Part shown: positions 50,811-62,420 of the stretch, piece after piece | How the letters are laid out: every line of letters begins with the position of its first letter | Numbering within the stretch: position 1 is the first letter of the stretch | Source: Sphagnum compactum | Lineage: Eukaryota > Bryophyta > Sphagnopsida > Sphagnales | Reading direction: 5' to 3' | NCBI GenBank assembly: GCA_965153455.1 | Contig: OZ234493.1 | Location: 13,940,213 to 14,004,212 of the forward strand | Length of the DNA: 64,000 bases | The notes under the pieces: generated by a model | Told to the model about the DNA's origin: nothing | What the model saw: only the letters and a program-made list of their open reading frames with translations | Databases searched by the model: none | Position numbers and translations under genes: made by a program

Positions 50811-51330
50811 TGTGTTCTCCCCCTCTGTTCTTCCTTAACCCCCCCCTCTTTTCATTTTATTCCTTAATTTTTTTCTCACGACCTTTTTATTCTTACTTTC
50901 TATTTTCATGTTTTTAATCATTTTTGCCTCCTCCTCCACTCCCCCCCACCTTTTTTCTTCATTTTCCCTTTTATTTCTCATGTATTATTTTTTTTCCCTC
51001 ACTCCCACCTTTTTTTTTCCTCTTTTTTTTTCTAATCGACATTCTCCTATCTACTTCTTTCCTCCCCCCTATTTTCTCCCTGGTCTTTCCCTCTTTAGTC
51101 TTTTCCTTGCTTCATTTGCCTTTCATCCCCCCCCCCATTTATTTTTTTCCCCTTAATCAATGTGTAACTAATATTTACACATAGGGTTTTAGAACATTAT
51201 TTATGTAGTTTGTTTTTTGTTTTTCCCTCCTTCCCCCTTATTTTCTCTATTCTACTTCCTTTCTTCTCCTTTGTCTTCTTTATTTATTTTATTTATTTTT
51301 ATTATTTTATTTATATTTTTAATCCTACAT
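50811..51330. repeat. Polypyrimidine tract, ~500 bp
   Basis: The plus strand is almost pure C and T, with runs such as CCCCCCCC (near 51127) and TTTTTTTTCC. A and G are rare until about 51160 and remain scarce to 51330. Such tracts can form triplex or H-DNA. Frames through it encode only F, P, S and L and are not genes. Confidence 0.85.
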
Positions 51331-51409
51331 CTTTTGGAGGGAAAGGTATATTTTCTCAATAGATAAAAGTGGTCTATGTTTTTGAAAAACCACTCAAAAA
51401 CATTTCACA

Positions 51410-52060
51410 ATTTTTCAAATAAAAAAATTTGAACAACTAAATCATGGGTAACTTGCTTAACATGTGGGAATACCAATATCTTTTATTTATAAAAATGTGC
51501 ATTTTGTACATTCATAATAAAATTATGCATTTTTATTATTAACATTGTTTTGATGGTCATATATATTATGCTAAAATAATCATGTGTGTCATAAACATGA
51601 AGCTCCCCAACCTTGTCCTCATCCAATAAATCTTCAAGCATATTTGTGACATCCAAAACATAAACACCTTCAAACATGAATGAGAGATATTTGACATTCA
51701 CACCATTGTGATCCCAAGTTATGAACTTTGTTCCCTATCCAAACATGCTTAATGTTGACATAAAAGGCCATGGGGATTTCCTTGTACAACAAATCCTTTG
51801 ATAATTGAGCAATATCCATATGATATTCTCCTTCTTCTTCGCCTAACAAATATATGACATTTGCTCCTTCATAATCCCATGGCATGATTGTGTGGTTGTC
51901 GCAAGTGTCACTGTCTTCAAGAACCATGTGTGAATTGGCCTCCTTGCCTTTTTCACCCTCATCTTGATTACTTGACATAAATGCTTCTGCATAAAAAGAA
52001 AAAAAAATTTGTAAATGCAAGCACTTTTGGAATCACAAGAAAAACCCAAATTATTCAAAT
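51410..52060 (-). pseudogene. Dispersed repeat coding relic (copy 1), function unknown
   Basis: On the minus strand a good splice acceptor (TTTTTCTTTTTATGCAG, about 51985) precedes an open frame AFMSSNQDEGEKGKEANSHM, then WDYEGANVIYLLGEEEGEYH, MDIAQLSKDLLYKEIP and FYVNIKH. After a break, GVYVLDVTNMLEDLLDEDKV and GELHVYDTHDYF continue. DLLYKEIP and the related DLLDEDK suggest an internal duplication. A second, homologous copy lies at 63545-64000. I recognise no domain. Confidence 0.55.
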
Positions 52061-52149
52061 GAGTGAGATTGTTCTTCTTAATGTATCACATCGAATTCCA
52101 CCCACAATCTAAGTCATGCACATCGAGGAGAAAGTTCTCAAATTCCAAG

Positions 52150-52545
52150 TTCAAACCTTTTATGTAAACAAAATGGTCACCAAAGTTGAATTTGGTCATC
52201 GACGAATGGGTATATTGCTATTTGATGATTTACATGGCAGTTCAAAAATTTGGTCATCATTTGACAACCAACATGCATTAGCAATACACAACCGTCAAAT
52301 GGTGATCAAAAATTTAGTCACCACTTTAATGACCACCCAAAATGGTGACTAAAAAATTCAATCACCATTGAACTTAGCTATCCCCATGGCAATTGAAATT
52401 TTTTAGTTGCCACCTGAATTCATTGTCCACCATGTTGATTGAAAATTTTCAATCACCACCTATCTCGATTGTCCAAGTGACAATTGAAAAAATTTAGTTG
52501 CTAACTAAATGATAATGATTGATTGCAATTGAAGTTATTTTAGTC
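52150..52545. repeat. Cluster of TGGTCACC/TGGTGACTAAA motifs
   Basis: Motifs such as ATGGTCACCAAAG, TTTGGTCATC, TGGTGATCAAAAATTTAGTC and GGTGACTAAAAA recur, of the same type as at 50650-50810. Confidence 0.6.
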
Positions 52546-52548
52546 ACC

Positions 52549-52911
52549 AACTTTTTCACATGCCTTTGTGGCAATTGAACCTATTTGGGTCCCAACTTTC
52601 TCACGTCCCTTAGTGGGGACAAACCTATTTCAATCACCAATTTTTTCACATGCCTTGGTGGTGATCAAACCTATTTTAGTTGCACACTTTTTCATGTGCC
52701 TTGGTGGCCACTGAACCTATTCAGTCGCCAACTTTTTCACGTGTTTTGGTGGCAATCAAACCTATTTCGATTGCCAACTTTTTCACATGCCTTGTGGCCA
52801 CTGAATCTATTTCAGTTGCTAACTTTTTATGTGCCTTGGTGGCAACTAAATCTATTTTGATCAATTTTTTCATGTGCCTTGGTGGCCACCAAACCTATTT
52901 CGATCACCATT
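52549..52911. repeat. ~45-bp tandem repeat, 8 units
   Basis: Eight units of 42-46 bp follow the plan ACTTTTTCACATGCCTTGG + TGGCAATCAAACCTATTTC + GATTGCCA. They begin at about 52549 and end at about 52911. Units differ by several substitutions. Because the period is often 45 the array stays open in two frames, giving repeated FTCLGG or FHVPWW peptides that are not evidence of a gene. Confidence 0.9.
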
Positions 52912-53329
52912 CAATAACTTTATGTAGCCCAAATATTTTGGCCATTGGATGGCGACCAAAATTGTTTGGTTGCTAATCAATCTAAGCCAATCCTTTTAGC
53001 CAATAATGAAATCTAACCCTTCATGATGACCAAACACTAAAAGAAATCATGGTTTTTCAAAAGGTTCAACTTGATTAAAATGTCCACATTGACCAAAGAG
53101 ATGTTCATTTTGACTAAAGGCATGGGGCATGAAAAACACATGGTTCTTTTGATTGGTTTTTTGATTGAAATGACCATTTTGACCAAGTGTTCAGTCGTAC
53201 ATTTAATCAAGAAGGACAAAGTTTTAAAATGGCCCATCAAGATGCCCATGGCCTAGTCGAATTGACCATACTAAATGACCATGTTTAGTCAAATTGGCCA
53301 TATTAATTTGATTAATTCACATACTTACT

Positions 53330-53640
53330 ATGCTTATTAGGCTACCTACTACCTATTTATTTAACACATACGTACCTACTTACCTAAATATGTCCTATCT
53401 ACCTACCTAATTACCTACCATCTACCTACCTATGTCCTACCTACCTACTATTATCTACCTACTATTTACCAAAGTTACCTATTTATCTACCTACCCACCT
53501 ATATTCTATTTATCTATTTACCTACCTACTATCTACCTACATATCTACCTATAGTTTACATAAATAGGTATGAACATTTAAAAATATAGGTAAGTACGCA
53601 TGTGTATTTACCTATCTACCTATTTAATTAAGTACCTACT
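53330..53640. repeat. (CTAC/TACC)n array in CACTA element 1
   Basis: CTACCTACCTA units repeat with frequent single-base interruptions. Equivalent TACC arrays occur at 56070-56400 and 56615-56660 in CACTA element 2, and at about 60968-61035. Confidence 0.9.
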
Positions 53641-53743
53641 AACCTACTTATAAGTTCAAATGTTGTTATACACGTTGATAGAAAATGTCATGAAAAGTCA
53701 AGGATACATGTTAAATCCATTTGGTATCATATTATTTTACAAA

Positions 53744-53815
53744 GTGGTGAGGTGGTTTGATGGCCAAAACATTGGTGTGGAACCAAGAAGACCAAGGTTC
53801 AATCCCCTTTATCAA
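53744..53815 (+). other. tRNA-like Pol III box module in CACTA element 1
   Basis: GGTGGTTTGATGGCC is an A-box-like motif and GGTTCAATCCC, about 35 nt later, is a close B box. The acceptor stem is not evident. Confidence 0.55.
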
Positions 53816-54194
53816 CATAAACTATGTGGAATATGTATATTTGTATATATACCTTGTACATCTATGTAAATATATTGTACCTAGGTGGGTTGTGGATAGG
53901 TAAACATGAGGCCATGGTGGGTAGGTAGGTACATACTATTCATTTATTATTTACATTTTTATATTTACAAATTGAGCTATTTTAAAATTAAATTTGTTGG
54001 GCTGCCCAAATTTTTGTCCGATTTGACTAGTCAAAAAAACCATTTTATAGTCAGTCAAAATAACCACCAGTCAAGTTGGACATATTTAAATCGACTTGTC
54101 TAATATGATTAAGTGGTGAAATTGACCGAGTGTCAAAATGACTAATTTTTTTGTTTTACTTTTCTAGTAAAATAAATCGTGATTTCTCGTAGTG

Positions 54195-54800
54195 AAAAGG
54201 TGAATGAAATTGGTTTAAGCTGCTCCTAGGACTTTTGAAATGAATGGGTCCACTATAAGACCCACATTTTTCCCATTGTTAATATTTTCTTCCCCATGTG
54301 TGAAGACTTTGTTTACTTTGACCTATTAGTGTGATACACATGGAAGAAAGTGGGACCCTTTGAGAAGGCATTCAAATTCACAATGCCACTTGTGAAAGCA
54401 ATTGTGTGTTGGACTTCATTGATGAACCTTTTAGAGGACCCCAACCCCCTACTAAATAATTTTAAAACCCTAATTATAACACTAAATGGATTTGAAATAT
54501 CCCACCCCCATTGGATTCAACACAAGTTTGAACATTTATCAATACAGGTCAATAATTAATACCATGTGGTAAATTGTGGGGAGCACACAAGAGCGATCAA
54601 TAGCCATGGGGTGAAAGGAAAACACCATGATGTAAAACTTAAGGCCTTTCAAGACTCAGTTGTGGTAGTAGATTCTAGATTACAACACATACCCCGACCA
54701 TGGTCATACACATTATGTTCCTAGTATGTGTGGTGGTGCCACATTAACAAGAAATGGCCATTGTTTTAGCATGACACACATTGCAAGAATAATTCTACCT
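54195..54800. other. Spacer between CACTA elements, nothing recognised
   Basis: AT-rich with short frames only; no domain, repeat or RNA gene supported. Confidence 0.45.
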
Positions 54801-54810
54801 AGTTTATGAG

Positions 54811-55530
54811 TTGCTAGATGCACAAATGAAAGAACACATGTTGGAAGTGCACACAACAATGACAAGGAGTTCAAATTTTGCCAAAAATCAAGTGTTTTTT
54901 TATTGTGGCATGGATGGTGTACATCAAGGTGGCGCTTGGGGTTCAAACTTACTGGAGGACCATTTTAGGCAGTTGAAGGGGCAAGGTGCCTTTGTATCAA
55001 ACAAAAGCAATTCAAGCACATCTTTAAATTACCTCACCACATCTGCCAACTATTCCAGCACATCCCCAAATCCCTATTCAACTGTACCACCAATACACAT
55101 TATAGCCCAATCGACGATGCGTGTGGAACATCCATGTCCGAAATGTAATTCCCAAGGTTGTCAACTAAATTGTACAATGTCCGTGGGAACAAATTCCTCT
55201 TTGTGAAACTTCGAACATAAATGAAGCCTAGATGGAGACGTCACATCCTAGGAACAAATGGTGGCCCATTTGGATGTTGTGGTTCAAATGACATCATATG
55301 ATCCATTTGAAACTCTAGTACAACAAGGGGTGAACACAAAAGGGGCAAGCACATTAAAGCCATCCCAATATATTGGGGAGGCAAACCTAAAGGCTAAGAT
55401 TGTATTACATGTTCTTGAAGTGTTGCAAAGAGAAATTTCTTCAATGCATGTCCAATTGAATGATATAATGATGAAGTGCAATGTTATACCAATCATTTTA
55501 TGTAGATGTATTATTCATGCAACACATTAA
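54811..55530 (+). pseudogene. Unrecognised coding remnant with a CxxC pair
   Basis: Two adjacent plus-strand frames, 54811-55206 and 55258-55530, are less repetitive than their surroundings. The first contains GGAWGSNLLEDHFRQLKGQG, an S/T/P-rich stretch, and EHPCPKCNSQGCQLNC, a possible zinc-binding motif. The second contains TLKPSQYIGEANLKAKIV and HVLEVLQREISSMHVQL. Neither starts or ends like a complete gene, and they lie between two CACTA elements, so a transposon origin is likely. Confidence 0.35.
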
Positions 55531-55704
55531 AATTGATACAAATAAACAAAAAAAAAAAACTTCATGATATTTGAAAATTAGATGTATCTAGGATTTTTTC
55601 ATATGTGACAATCCTTTTGTGTAACCCAATCTTGAATGTACCACATTATAAAACTTTGAAAAATAAATAAATAATGAAATCGATATCATTATGATAGTCA
55701 TAAA

Positions 55705-56925
55705 CACTACTACAATTCATGGATTTTAAAGCTATCCAAGTTGATTACCTTTTTCAGCTTGACTAATGAACATGTCCATTCTAACTAGAAGCATGGCACT
55801 TAAATGGCATGTGTATTTTCTGACTAGTGAATTCGATTATAATGATTTATTTGATTATTTATCAAATTAAAAATCTAATTTAGTTGAACAAAAAAACAAC
55901 CACCTTGATCAAGATGGTCACTAGATCTTAATCAAATGGACATTTAATCAAATTCAACAAAACAAAATGACATGCTTAATCAAAATGACCAATGGTTTAA
56001 TTTTAGTCAAATTGGACATCCTATGTTAGTTAATAGGTCACTACCTTGGTTAAGGCGACCTATTTACCTGGGCTTACCTACCTACCTACCTATTACCTAG
56101 CTTAGAAGTAGGCAGCTTAATAGATTTACGTACTTGCCTACTTAGTTATTACCTAGGTTCTGTAAGTAGACCTAAATAATTGAATAACTTAAGTCTACGT
56201 ACCTACCTATTTACCTACTTAAGTTTACTTAAGTCTACATATCTTATATTTAGGTTTATTTACCTACCTAGGCCTAGGTCTACCTAGGTTTGAGTCTTCC
56301 TAGGTCTATGTATTTTATATCTAGGTTTACTTACTTACCTACGTGCCTTTATTTACCTACTTACAAACCTACCTCCAACCTATTTAATAATTACTTAACA
56401 TTTGGACTTACCTATGTAATTAAACATGTGAAATAAAAAACGTAACAAGACTTGTCACTTTTTGGTGTTGTAATCCATTGGTAAGGACTTGGTTTATCAT
56501 TGTTGAGGTGAAAGGTTCAATTCCTTATACTTGTAGCCTATCTGCATGCCTAAGGAATTAAAGTAGTTAAGTAAACTAGACTAATATAATTAAGTAGGTT
56601 AAGTTAGGTAGGTTAAGCGACCACCTACCTACCTATTTATTATTTTACAACCTACTTAAACCTATTTACAATTTATTTACCTTAAAAAATATTTTTCATA
56701 ATAATCCAAAAAACTTGGGTAAAAATTCGACAAGTAAAATGGTCCAATGTTAGGTAATCAAAATGATTAGTCAAATAGTCTCCTATTCTACCAATCAAAT
56801 AGACCATCCCAATCACAATGATGGGTACAATTGATTTGTCCAAATTGACATGGTTTTTTTTATGCTTGTCATTTTGGATATTTTTTTGTTTGATCTAGTA
56901 AAAAAAACATGTTTTTGTAATAGTG
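55705..56925. mobile_element. Non-autonomous CACTA element 2 (1221 bp)
   Basis: The left end CACTACTACAATTCATGGAT (55705) and the inverted right end (56925 inward CACTATTACAAAAACATGTT) share CACTA-TACAA and a CATG a few bases on. Flanks are AAA and ATA, an imperfect 3-bp pair. Subterminal TTGACTAATGA and AATGACCAAT motifs face AATCAAAATGATTAG and TCAAATAGACC. The interior holds TACC arrays and a tRNA-like module, the same plan as element 1, with a different sequence. Confidence 0.7.
56461..56530 (+). other. tRNA-like Pol III box module in CACTA element 2
   Basis: TTGTAATCCATTGGT is A-box-like and GGTTCAATTCC, about 36 nt later, is a good B box. A TACC array flanks it on both sides. Confidence 0.55.
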
Positions 56926-57448
56926 ATAGTGTCCAACTTGGGAAAGGAGGTCTTAGCCCAAAGGCAAAGAATATTTCAATCACACAATTCTTTATCATGA
57001 CAATTTAAGGTCGTGATTCTTTTTCTTGCCATCGTATCTCATCAATTACCATTTAGTTTCTTCCATATTATAAAATTAAAAGGAAGACTTTCAAATGTAG
57101 CATGGTTACCTTCAAGGGGTTCAACAAATGTGATTTTCAAGTTTAGACATTGAGATTTGTTTTTCAATTTTATGTCATGTGGACATGAAACTACAAAGGA
57201 TGAAGACAATCCTATTGTGATAAATGTGGGCATACTAATTACTAAAAGATGTGTGAATTAGTAGTAGGGATCTTGCATTAGTAATATTTAAATTTGGAAT
57301 AAAATTTCACCAACTTTTAATACATTTAGAGGGTACTGGAAAATACAAATCAATATATGAAAGATTTTCCCACATTTTGATGATGATATATACGAATTTA
57401 TATTCACACATTATGTTTGTGCATGCACACACACATCTCTAGTTCATT
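56926..57448. other. Spacer between CACTA element 2 and the solo LTR
   Basis: AT-rich with no supported gene. CACACACAC near 57427 is a short microsatellite. Confidence 0.45.
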
Positions 57449-58302
57449 TTGACGCGCTCCCAAGTCCCTAGTTAGTCCCAAGATGGACTAACTTGTTCAA
57501 GTTGCGAAAAGGGGAAGGACTCAGGGCACGCTCCCAGCCTTCAGCACTAAAAGGGGTAGAGGGGCGTGCTGAAGCCTCGGGATGGATTAGGAAGAGTGAC
57601 AAGCTATTCACTTACTCGAACCTGCATCAAAACCAACCACAAGTTGGTTAGACCACTTTCTGGATCAACCTTGGTGCTAGGACAAGCCACGGGCAACTCT
57701 GGACTCACAAGACTCACCACGGCCCGGACTCGAGGGAAGCCACCACCTTCCCCCATATAGTATTCTCTGTGTTCGCCCATGGCACCCGCATTTGAATGGC
57801 TTTTTGTCCCGGGACTCCCAAGGAGAAGTCCCGAAACTGTCCCGGTTTAGATTCCCGGGACTTTGGAAGCTCATAACTCCCGGCTCAGACCTCCGATTGA
57901 GATGAGGTCTGAAGCAATCTTGTAGCTCTCTTCAAGAGCTTTTCAACGGTGTGTCGCACTCCACCTGCACGCACCGGCATCGGGTCGATTCCCGACTTTT
58001 AGTGGTCGAGAGTTAAACTGCCAGTTTGACTCCCGGCCCTTCTTTTGCCCATAATTTGTGCTGCATATCTTCAAATGGCCCATGCGAGCCCATTTTGCAC
58101 ATCTATTCTTCAAGACCTTTTCAACGGTATAAAGAACTCTTTAATGCAAGGTGTTTTGACCCCTGCAATCGAGATCTGAGTTTTCGGGAGTCCCGGAGGA
58201 CTTTAAGTCCCGGAGGACTCCAAGTCCCGGAGGACTCCAAGTCCCCAACTTTGGGAGTGTGAGTTGCATCCTCACATTTTGCCTCAAAGTGAGGTTGCGA
58301 CA
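57449..58302. mobile_element. Probable solo LTR (854 bp, GC-rich)
   Basis: The block is far richer in G and C than everything around it. It begins TGACGCGC and ends TTGCGACA, giving the TG...CA ends of an LTR with a short imperfect inverted pair (TGACGC/TGTCGC). The four bases before and after are ATTT on both sides (57445-57448, 58303-58306), a weak target duplication in AT-rich DNA. No coding domains, PBS or second LTR are present, so homologous recombination to a solo LTR is the simplest reading. Confidence 0.6.
58186..58245. repeat. 19-bp triplicate inside the solo LTR
   Basis: GTCCCGGAGGACT plus TTAA or CCAA occurs three times in a row, ending GTCCCC. Each unit contains the near-palindrome GTCC-CGGAGGAC. 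Such repeats in LTRs can be promoter or enhancer motifs. Confidence 0.9.
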
Positions 58303-58306
58303 ATTT

Positions 58307-60149
58307 TGTTGCAAGTTAACAATCTAAAGTGCAAACATCTACAAATAATTTAAATATAAACACATTGTTTGGATTTAATGTTCAAAACAATATTGGCCAT
58401 GTTTGCCAATGTTCCTAAGGCCAAGGTTTTGTTTATTCCCATGTTGTTTCTCATGAAATGGTACATTTCTTTATCCCATGTTCCCAAAACCTATCGCTCG
58501 ACATTTTGTGTCATAAAACCATGTGAATGCATGGTTGAATCCAACTCGTTTTGTGACAACTTTTTGGTGTTTGCAATATTACTAATCTTGCTTCAATGTT
58601 TCCTAGCAAAACACATAATTTGAAAATTTTCAATTGGGACATGGTTATTAATAACTTGATTATGAAAACATATGTGTAATTTTATTTATTGACAAAAGTA
58701 CACCCAATTTTAAAAGTGGATTTTGAAGTGCAAAAATATGGATTGGCCATGTAATTGGAATGGTAGTTCAATTTGAGAAGGTCATGTTAAGTTTCATTGC
58801 AAATTTTCTATAATGATTTAGTATGTGATGTAGCCTAAAATAATAAATGTTTGTGTGTAGTTATTTTTCAAAAATTGCAACCAAATTCTAACTAGGGGCA
58901 TTCAAATGGCCAAAATTGGGCCACATTTTCATAAGTTGCTAAAGTATGTTTTTCCCCCCTAAGTTTTCAAAAAAATCCCAAGTTCATATATATTGATTTT
59001 TTTTAATATAGTTATTTATATGGACATTTTCTTTTGATACATGGACTTTATTATGGTATAATAATTTATTATTTTAACACTATAGAATGGAATTTGTGTG
59101 GATCTTTAAGTTCAAAAGGAAAATACCAAGGGCATCTTATAGTGGAGGCTTATTCTACAACTAGACAAAAACACATGTCCATCATTCTCAAACTATCAGT
59201 TATAGTCAAATGCATTCCATAGAATGACCCTTTAAGCCTTTAGATGCACATGTTGTCATAATTTAATTGTTATTGTAAACATCAATTTTAGGACTATCAA
59301 TATATGTTCATATTCATGTGCTAATATGTAATCCTACTATTAATGAAGGTATTTTTGTTTTGTGTATTTTTGATGTTTTGTTTGTTTTGCTTTGTCACAT
59401 TGAAATCTATTTTATATGAGCTCCTCTTAAGCCTTTTAAATGCATTTTCCAAACATAAAATTTTATAATTATTGGGTCCCTCTTTTGTTTTCAAGTGTTG
59501 TGTAATTTTCATCATGTAAGATTATCATTTGCATCATACGACATGACATGACAAAGTTGAAAATGGAGCTAACACCGTGTTAGGTTAAGTTGTATTGGAG
59601 TTCAATCAACTTAATATAACATGTATTCTTCCCTTTCTAAAATCTTAGCTCACATGCAATGAGGACAATTTACATGTGTGTCCATTTTTTTTGTGGAATT
59701 GATGAATCATGGTACTCAACCCACTTTTGTGTCCTTTTTTTGGGTGAGAAGTTTTTCCTCAAAGGAAGAAAACTTTTTCTAAAGGAATCTTGGAGTACCA
59801 AAAGTGTCATAGCACATGAAGTAAATAAAAAAGGAATCACAAATGATGCATTTGATTTGGATGTAATCTACATGGAGAACCACATAGGGTCCACTAGAAG
59901 AAATCATGTTGTAATTAATCACTATGCAATTGTGTGTAATTAGTTTTTATTTGCAACTATATTGGTTATGTTTATAATAAATAAAATGGATATTGTATAG
60001 TTTTTGGGCCATACGATTGTGTGTGCAACTAACATGAACTAATGGTGTTATTTTCATAACACATATCATAAAGATAACATCATAAACTAATACATATCTA
60101 AATTAATATATCCAATTTATTTAAATAGGTTATCTATAATAATATTATA
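58307..60149. other. AT-rich spacer, no gene seen
   Basis: Only short, low-complexity frames occur. CACTAGAAGAAATCATG at 59892 resembles a CACTA left end, but I found no convincing partner. Confidence 0.45.
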
Positions 60150-60380
60150 TTTATAGTACTAAAACTAAACCCATGCCAATTAAGGCTAAACCTAAGCTAA
60201 ACTAACCTAAATTGATCATGGTTAAATTAATAAAACTACGCTACCATGGCTAAACTAACATAGGCTAAACCAACTAGGAGGTTAAACTAACCAATGTTAA
60301 TTAAACTAACCTTGATTAAATTAACTAATTGTTAATTTCATGTTAAAACATGTATGGTTAGTAGGTTACATTACCTAGCC
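60150..60380. repeat. GGCTAAACTAACC-type degenerate array
   Basis: Units such as GGCTAAAC, TAAACTAAC and GGTTAAACTAACC repeat irregularly for about 230 bp. TATTATAATATTATTAATTA repeats follow to about 60720. Confidence 0.75.
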
Positions 60381-61440
60381 TTTAAATACCTTAGCCAAAG
60401 CTAGGTAATTATATTATAATATTATTAATTATCACAAGTAATCATATATAGTAATTTTTAAAATATTATATTAATATTTATTATAAATATTATTATAATT
60501 TATTAAATATTATTAATTATGGTAGTATATTTATGGTTAATAGCTAGGTAATAATATTATAATATCATTGATTACTAACCATCATAGGTAATCTTAACTA
60601 TTAACATTTTAATATAATTATTATAATGATTTATTAACCAATTAATAATATTATCATAGTATTATTGTATTATTACCTATTAACTTTTATTACTTATAAT
60701 ATAATTCATATAGCTAGTAGGTAGATTAGGTTAGTATGGCATAAATACCATGTAGTAATTCCATGTCGGTTGCAATTACATCGGTTGTGTTTGTAACTGA
60801 CTTGTTTATCCCATATTTTTTGCCTTGTATTCCAATTGTGCACACTATATAAATAGGTGCATTAGTCTTGTTCACAAACCAAGTACCAAATGCCATTTGG
60901 GATGAACCAATGGAAAAGCCTCGACCTTAAATGCTAAACCCAAACACAAAGTTGGATTATTTTAAACCTACCTACCTACTTATGACCTACCTACAACCTA
61001 CCCCCCTACCTACTTATGTGGCCCTACCTACTTAATTAAAAAATCAATGGGCTTTTTGGAATGTCACATGTCATCATATAATTGGCCTTCATAAACGGAG
61101 ATGTGTTAAAATTTGATTCACAATTTATTGGATGGATGATATATTATTAATTTATTAATAATGATGAATATTGAAATAAAACTCAAACGCCATTGTCACC
61201 TAAATTCATAACCCATAACACATGTCCCCCATCAAAAAATTACATTATAGTTGCATATATAGTTGCATTTATGCAACTATATCACAAAAATACATATAGA
61301 TGAATTAGTATATTCAAATTGTACATACTTTCCATATACATATCCTCCATATATACATTGTCATATGCAATTATGTATTTTGCATGTATGTCGCATGTGA
61401 CTTTTTTTGGACAACTGTAGGGATTTTAATTGCTTGAGTT
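60381..61440. other. AT-rich DNA with a short TACC array
   Basis: Contains ATATTATAA-type repeats, a TACC array at about 60968-61035 and TTGCATATATAGTTGCA near 61250. No gene. Confidence 0.45.
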
Positions 61441-61452
61441 ATGTGCAACCAT

Positions 61453-61603
61453 TACTACAAAATGTGGGTGCAATTCATTAGTTCTCATTCACTAGACCAA
61501 CAAATTCACTACTTTTTAATTAGTCTTTGTTTACTAAGACCAGTGAATTCATTCAATATTTAGTGAAATCACTTGGCGTACAAGGACACCTTTTGTTGTA
61601 GTG
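61453..61603. mobile_element. Possible ~150-bp MITE related to the element ending at 18515
   Basis: The left end CATTACTACAAAATGTGGGT then GCAATTCATTAG matches the inward right end at 18515 (CACTAACACAAAAATGGGG, TGTAATTCATTAG). The right end at 61603 reads inward CACTACAACAAAAGGTG. No matching target duplication was found. Confidence 0.45.
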
Positions 61604-62081
61604 AACTAAAAACCAATTGCAAATAACAATTGAAAAATGCATAATTTATCTAATGGTCTTAATTTGTAGATTGCATAAATATTTAATTACATTAATTCAT
61701 GTTTACATGAACTAATCAAGACAAGCTTAAAATAGGGACATAGTTTATGAATTCAATAGAAAAAAATTTACTTTTTACTGTAACGTCTATCTTGTACACA
61801 TTTTTGTCCTTTTTAAACATCAATGAACATACATCATGATACATACCACATTTTCTCTTCGAGGGTGAAAACCTTTTTTTAATATTTTGGCATATTTGGC
61901 AAAATATCATCTCAACACATAATTGTCATTACATTGTTACATCAATGATCATAATATGTGTGTAATGCACTAATGACCATGGTATATGGTTATATCAAAT
62001 TATGTGATATGTTTTGCCATGCTAAGGATTGCAATATATTTTTGTGAAGCATCCCCTATAACCTCTATGTTAATTCATATA

Positions 62082-62420
62082 CACTAGAATAAATGTTGTC
62101 CATCGCAACCATATGTTTGCAATTACCATGTGACTACTATCCAAACCAACTTATTTTGTGACTATAAAAGATCCAATTGTCCTACATGTCATGATAGTTG
62201 CAAGTCATGCTAATCACATATGCGACTACAAGAAGCTCAAATCAAAGTTTAGTTGTAGGTGTGACTGTAATTTACGAATCTAAAATCTTTCTTTGAAAAT
62301 ATAAATGAAAAGTGACTAGTGTCATGTAGAATTTGGTTGCATCCATCAATGGATGATAACTTAGTTGTTTTTGCAACTACAATGTATTTTGTGCAATTGC
62401 AACAATATATTTTGCCAAGT
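62082..62420. other. CACTA-type left terminus with TTGCAA/GCAACC subterminal repeats
   Basis: CACTAGAATAAATGTTG is followed by GCAACC, TTGCAATTACC, GTTGCAAGTC, TTAGTTGTAGG and GCAACTACAATG. The motif family is the same as that before the right terminus at 47887. A right end within the window was not identified. Confidence 0.4.

Larger units (their letters stand above)
53035..54194. mobile_element. Non-autonomous CACTA element 1 (1160 bp) with AAA target duplication
   Basis: The left end CACTAAAAGAAATCATGGTT (53035) and the inverted right end (54194 inward CACTACGAGAAATCACGATT) match at 16 of 20 positions. The 3-bp flanks are AAA on both sides (53032-53034, 54195-54197), the CACTA target size, although AAA is common here. 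Subterminal motifs TTTTGACCAAAG and TTTTGACTAAAG at the left face GTCAAAATAACCA and GTCAAAATGAC at the right in inverted orientation. The interior holds a TACC array (53330-53640) and a tRNA-like module. No transposase is encoded. Confidence 0.85.

Noticed and set aside
50908-51184. F/P/S-rich frames in the pyrimidine tract
   Set aside because: Any frame is open where purines are absent; composition explains them entirely.
53035-53640. TACC arrays as a CRISPR or telomere-like array
   Set aside because: Units are 4 bp with no spacers, and they do not match plant telomere repeats (TTTAGGG).
59892-61603. A single CACTA element from 59892 to 61603
   Set aside because: The ends agree at few positions beyond CACTA, and the flanking trinucleotides differ. 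The 61453-61603 pairing is better supported.
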